Shown here one piece after another: positions 6,042-7,266 of a DNA stretch of 7,266 nucleotides. Both the position numbers and the translations under genes were made by a program. The notes below the pieces were generated by a model that saw nothing but the letters and a program-made list of their open reading frames with translations, was not told the origin of the DNA and did not search any database. Every line of letters starts with the position of its first letter. Position 1 is the stretch's first letter. Source of the DNA: Acidobacteriaceae bacterium (GTDB taxonomy: Bacteria; Acidobacteriota; Terriglobia; Terriglobales; Acidobacteriaceae); NCBI GenBank assembly GCA_030049955.1, contig JASIJX010000176.1, positions 1 to 7,266 on the forward strand, written 5' to 3'.

Positions 6042-6145
6042 TCATGTTCCTCGCACGTTTCTATTTCCCTTTCCGCCGCCCTGCGCGCACAATAGGCATA
6101 CACGTATTGCCACTTCTGGACGCTCGTGACACCGGTAATTGCTGC

Positions 6146-6177
6146 GGCCAGGAGAGCAAATGGCCAGGAGAGCAAAT
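6146..6177 (+). repeat. Perfect 16-bp tandem duplication in the leader of the 6189 gene
   Basis: GGCCAGGAGAGCAAAT occurs at 6146-6161 and again, directly abutting, at 6162-6177. Each copy contains the Shine-Dalgarno-like AGGAG. The junction creates ATG at 6160-6162, opening a six-codon ORF (Met-Ala-Arg-Arg-Ala-Asn) that stops at TAG 6178-6180. The length is not a multiple of three, so the duplication would shift the frame of any coding sequence across it. This supports the region being a leader. Confidence 0.9.
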
Positions 6178-6188
6178 TAGGTTTTTCA

Positions 6189-6557
6189 ATGGATCCTCGC
6201 GACGCCGTCGACCCCGAACAGATTGAATCTCTCAACCGCGCCTTCGCCGATCAGTTACTGGCGTGCCTGGACGAATGCGCGCGCGGCCGGCACGGGCTGT
6301 TCTCGGAGTTCATCGGCGACGAGAGCCAAGAGAGCTTGTGGCGTGAGGCCGCGCTACTGCGGCATCTGGCCGTGGCGCTCCAGGGAGTGCTCGCGCGCCA
6401 GGGTGAGCGCAACGCACTGTGCGACGAGTTCCTCGAGCTGTGCAGCATCCACGGAGAAAGCCACCCCGGGGAGCGCAAGCTGGCGCGGACGTTCCTCGAA
6501 CGGATTGAGCGGGGCGAAGTGGGCGCACCTGTGGAGGAAGAGCGCAGGCGCTGGTAG
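6189..6557 (+). CDS. Conserved-looking hypothetical protein, 122 aa
   Basis: I do not recognise the family. The protein is soluble, acidic to neutral and predicted mostly helical. It runs MDPRDAVDPEQIESLNRAFA, then LLACLDECARGRHGLFSEFI (23-42), LWREAALLRHLAVALQGVLA (49-68), a central LCDEFLELCSIHGESHPGER stretch (75-94), and a charged Arg/Glu-rich C-terminus ending in Trp. There is no signal peptide or membrane segment. Cysteines at 26, 30, 76 and 83 include a CxxxC. The ATG at 6189 has only a weak TTAGG seven bases upstream. An in-frame GTG at 6126 would read through the tandem repeat and has no ribosome site. It lies 147 bp downstream of the oxygenase gene on the same strand and ends just before a strong terminator. 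Third-position GC and a continuous frame support real coding. Confidence 0.75.
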   Translation: MDPRDAVDPEQIESLNRAFADQLLACLDECARGRHGLFSEFIGDESQESLWREAALLRHLAVALQGVLARQGERNALCDEFLELCSIHGESHPGERKLARTFLERIERGEVGAPVEEERRRW

Positions 6558-6569
6558 GTTCAGAGCAAC

Positions 6570-6618
6570 GCCGCACCTGTGCTCCGTGGACTCGCAGCGC
6601 AGGTGCGGCTGTCTTTTT
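6570..6618 (+). terminator. Intrinsic (Rho-independent) terminator
   Basis: GCCGCACCTG (6570-6579) pairs perfectly with CAGGTGCGGC (6600-6609) across a 20-base loop. TGTCTTTTT (6610-6618) follows directly. It begins 12 bases after the stop of the 122-aa gene and ends the plus-strand transcription unit. There is no matching T-run for the opposite strand. Confidence 0.88.
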
Positions 6619-6625
6619 ATGCGGA

Positions 6626-6675
6626 GCTTGCCTGGGAATGAATGCGATTCGCGTGAAGTCGCCTCTCAGGCAAGC
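6626..6675. repeat. Inverted repeat with long loop between the convergent gene ends
   Basis: GCTTGCCTG (6626-6634) and CAGGCAAGC (6667-6675) are exact 9-base reverse complements separated by 32 bases. It sits 6 bases beyond the stop of the minus-strand barrel gene. It lacks a T-run on either strand, so it could be a weak 3'-end structure for the barrel mRNA rather than a classical terminator. Confidence 0.4.
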
Positions 6676-6681
6676 CGGTCT

Positions 6682-7266
6682 TCAGAAACGAAAGCCAATC
6701 GTAACCGGGATGAGCTCCGTGGTGCCAAGGCCATTCGTCGCCGTAATCGGCGGAGTATGGATGAAAGTGTAGCGCGCCTCGGCGAATACCATGCTCTTGC
6801 CTTCGCCGTACATTCCTCCGAAGCGATGGTAGAGGCCGACTCCTCCGTTGCCGCCCCATTGATTGGACGTAAAGGAAGCGACGGTCACATTTTCGTAGTA
6901 GTAGCCGTAAAAAGGAGAAAAGACTTCCTGGGGCGAGCTGAAGTTCGTTGACTTGTGGTACCAGCCCCAGCCGCCGACGAGGTAAGCGCCGTTTGACCAG
7001 TGCGGAGTCAGGTCGATAACGGGAGAGCCTGTAATCGAATTGAAGTGTGCGTTACCACCCGTGATCCCACAATCACCGCAACCGCTATTTGCTGCCGCAA
7101 TAAACGCGCCGGGCAGCTTGTTACTCATGAATTGATACTCGAGCAGCGCGGAGACGCGCCTGGAGAAACGGACGCCCGCACCGAGGGTGAAGTTGCCGCC
7201 CCAAGTGATGAAGGGACGGTCATTGCCGAGGGGAGCACTGAAGCCGCCGCCCGCCTCCCAGGTAAG
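6682..7266 (-). CDS. Small outer-membrane beta-barrel protein, C-terminal part (N-terminus beyond the right edge)
   Basis: The frame is open from base 7266 to the TGA at 6682-6684, giving 194 visible residues. They begin LTWEAGGGFSAPLGNDRPFI and run through alternating amphipathic strands rich in Gly, Tyr, Trp and Phe. Examples are NFTLGAGVRFSRRVSALLEYQF, GAYLVGGWGWYHKSTNF, WGGNGGVGLYHRFGG and MVFAEARYTFIH. The chain ends VTIGFRF, a typical terminal strand with C-terminal Phe that the BAM machinery recognises. This is the small barrel type (about 200-250 aa) common in Acidobacteriota. A loop contains CGDC (CxxC), probably surface-exposed. An ATG at 7128 exists, but coding clearly continues upstream in frame, so it is not the start. 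The signal peptide and promoter lie outside the window. Function beyond an outer-membrane barrel cannot be assigned. Confidence 0.88.
   Translation of the reverse strand, partial: LTWEAGGGFSAPLGNDRPFITWGGNFTLGAGVRFSRRVSALLEYQFMSNKLPGAFIAAANSGCGDCGITGGNAHFNSITGSPVIDLTPHWSNGAYLVGGWGWYHKSTNFSSPQEVFSPFYGYYYENVTVASFTSNQWGGNGGVGLYHRFGGMYGEGKSMVFAEARYTFIHTPPITATNGLGTTELIPVTIGFRF

Noticed and set aside
6042..6145. Promoter for the 122-aa gene (TTGCCA at 6107-6112)
   Set aside because: TTGCCA is a good -35 match, but the hexamers at 16-18 bp spacing (near CACCGG) do not resemble a -10 box. Nothing else convincing is seen in the spacer.
6126..6188. GTG 6126 as start of the 122-aa gene
   Set aside because: No ribosome site, and the frame would run through a 16-bp tandem repeat; ATG 6189 is simpler, though its own ribosome site is weak.
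6223..6951. 242-codon plus-strand frame running through the 122-aa gene end, the terminator and the barrel gene
   Set aside because: It crosses a strong intrinsic terminator and is antisense to a clear barrel protein; shadow frame.

Overview
The window looks like a piece of a GC-rich chromosome from a soil-type Gram-negative bacterium, most likely an Acidobacteriota (Terriglobia-like) genome. This rests on recognition only: the outer-membrane barrel at the right edge has the look of small barrels common in that phylum, and the YceI and pirin sequences also fit. No rRNA, tRNA, insertion sequence, phage gene or CRISPR array is visible. No gene-free stretch exceeds 150 bp.

Left block (1-2099, all minus strand): a cytoplasmic YceI-family lipocalin-like protein, then a tightly linked atypical short-chain dehydrogenase/epimerase-like protein, then a pirin-family cupin truncated by the window edge. 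This reads as a small stress or redox-type cluster. The same 8-bp palindrome, GTTGCAAC, sits 40-50 bp upstream of both the YceI and the pirin start codons and may be a shared operator or promoter element.

Central block (2218-4919, minus strand): a compact three-gene operon with a perfect TATAAT box upstream. It encodes (i) a 136-aa exported or membrane-anchored protein resembling the PA2779 family, (ii) a signal-peptide-bearing C39-family cysteine peptidase with a complete Cys/His/Asp triad, and (iii) a 572-aa exported protein with TPR repeats followed by a probable POTRA-like segment and an Omp85-like outer-membrane barrel. Genes (ii) and (iii) overlap by one base (TGATG). The set looks like an envelope module in which a periplasmic protease works with a TPR-bearing outer-membrane protein. 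It is the most interesting item here.

Right block: divergent from that operon, on the plus strand, is a DUF2236/MpaB-type oxygenase gene (5055-6041), possibly leaderless. It is followed by a 122-aa protein of unknown function (6189-6557). The leader of that gene contains a perfect 16-bp tandem duplication carrying a duplicated Shine-Dalgarno and a six-codon mini-ORF. A strong intrinsic terminator follows (6570-6618). On the minus strand the window ends in the C-terminal two-thirds or so of a small outer-membrane beta-barrel protein.
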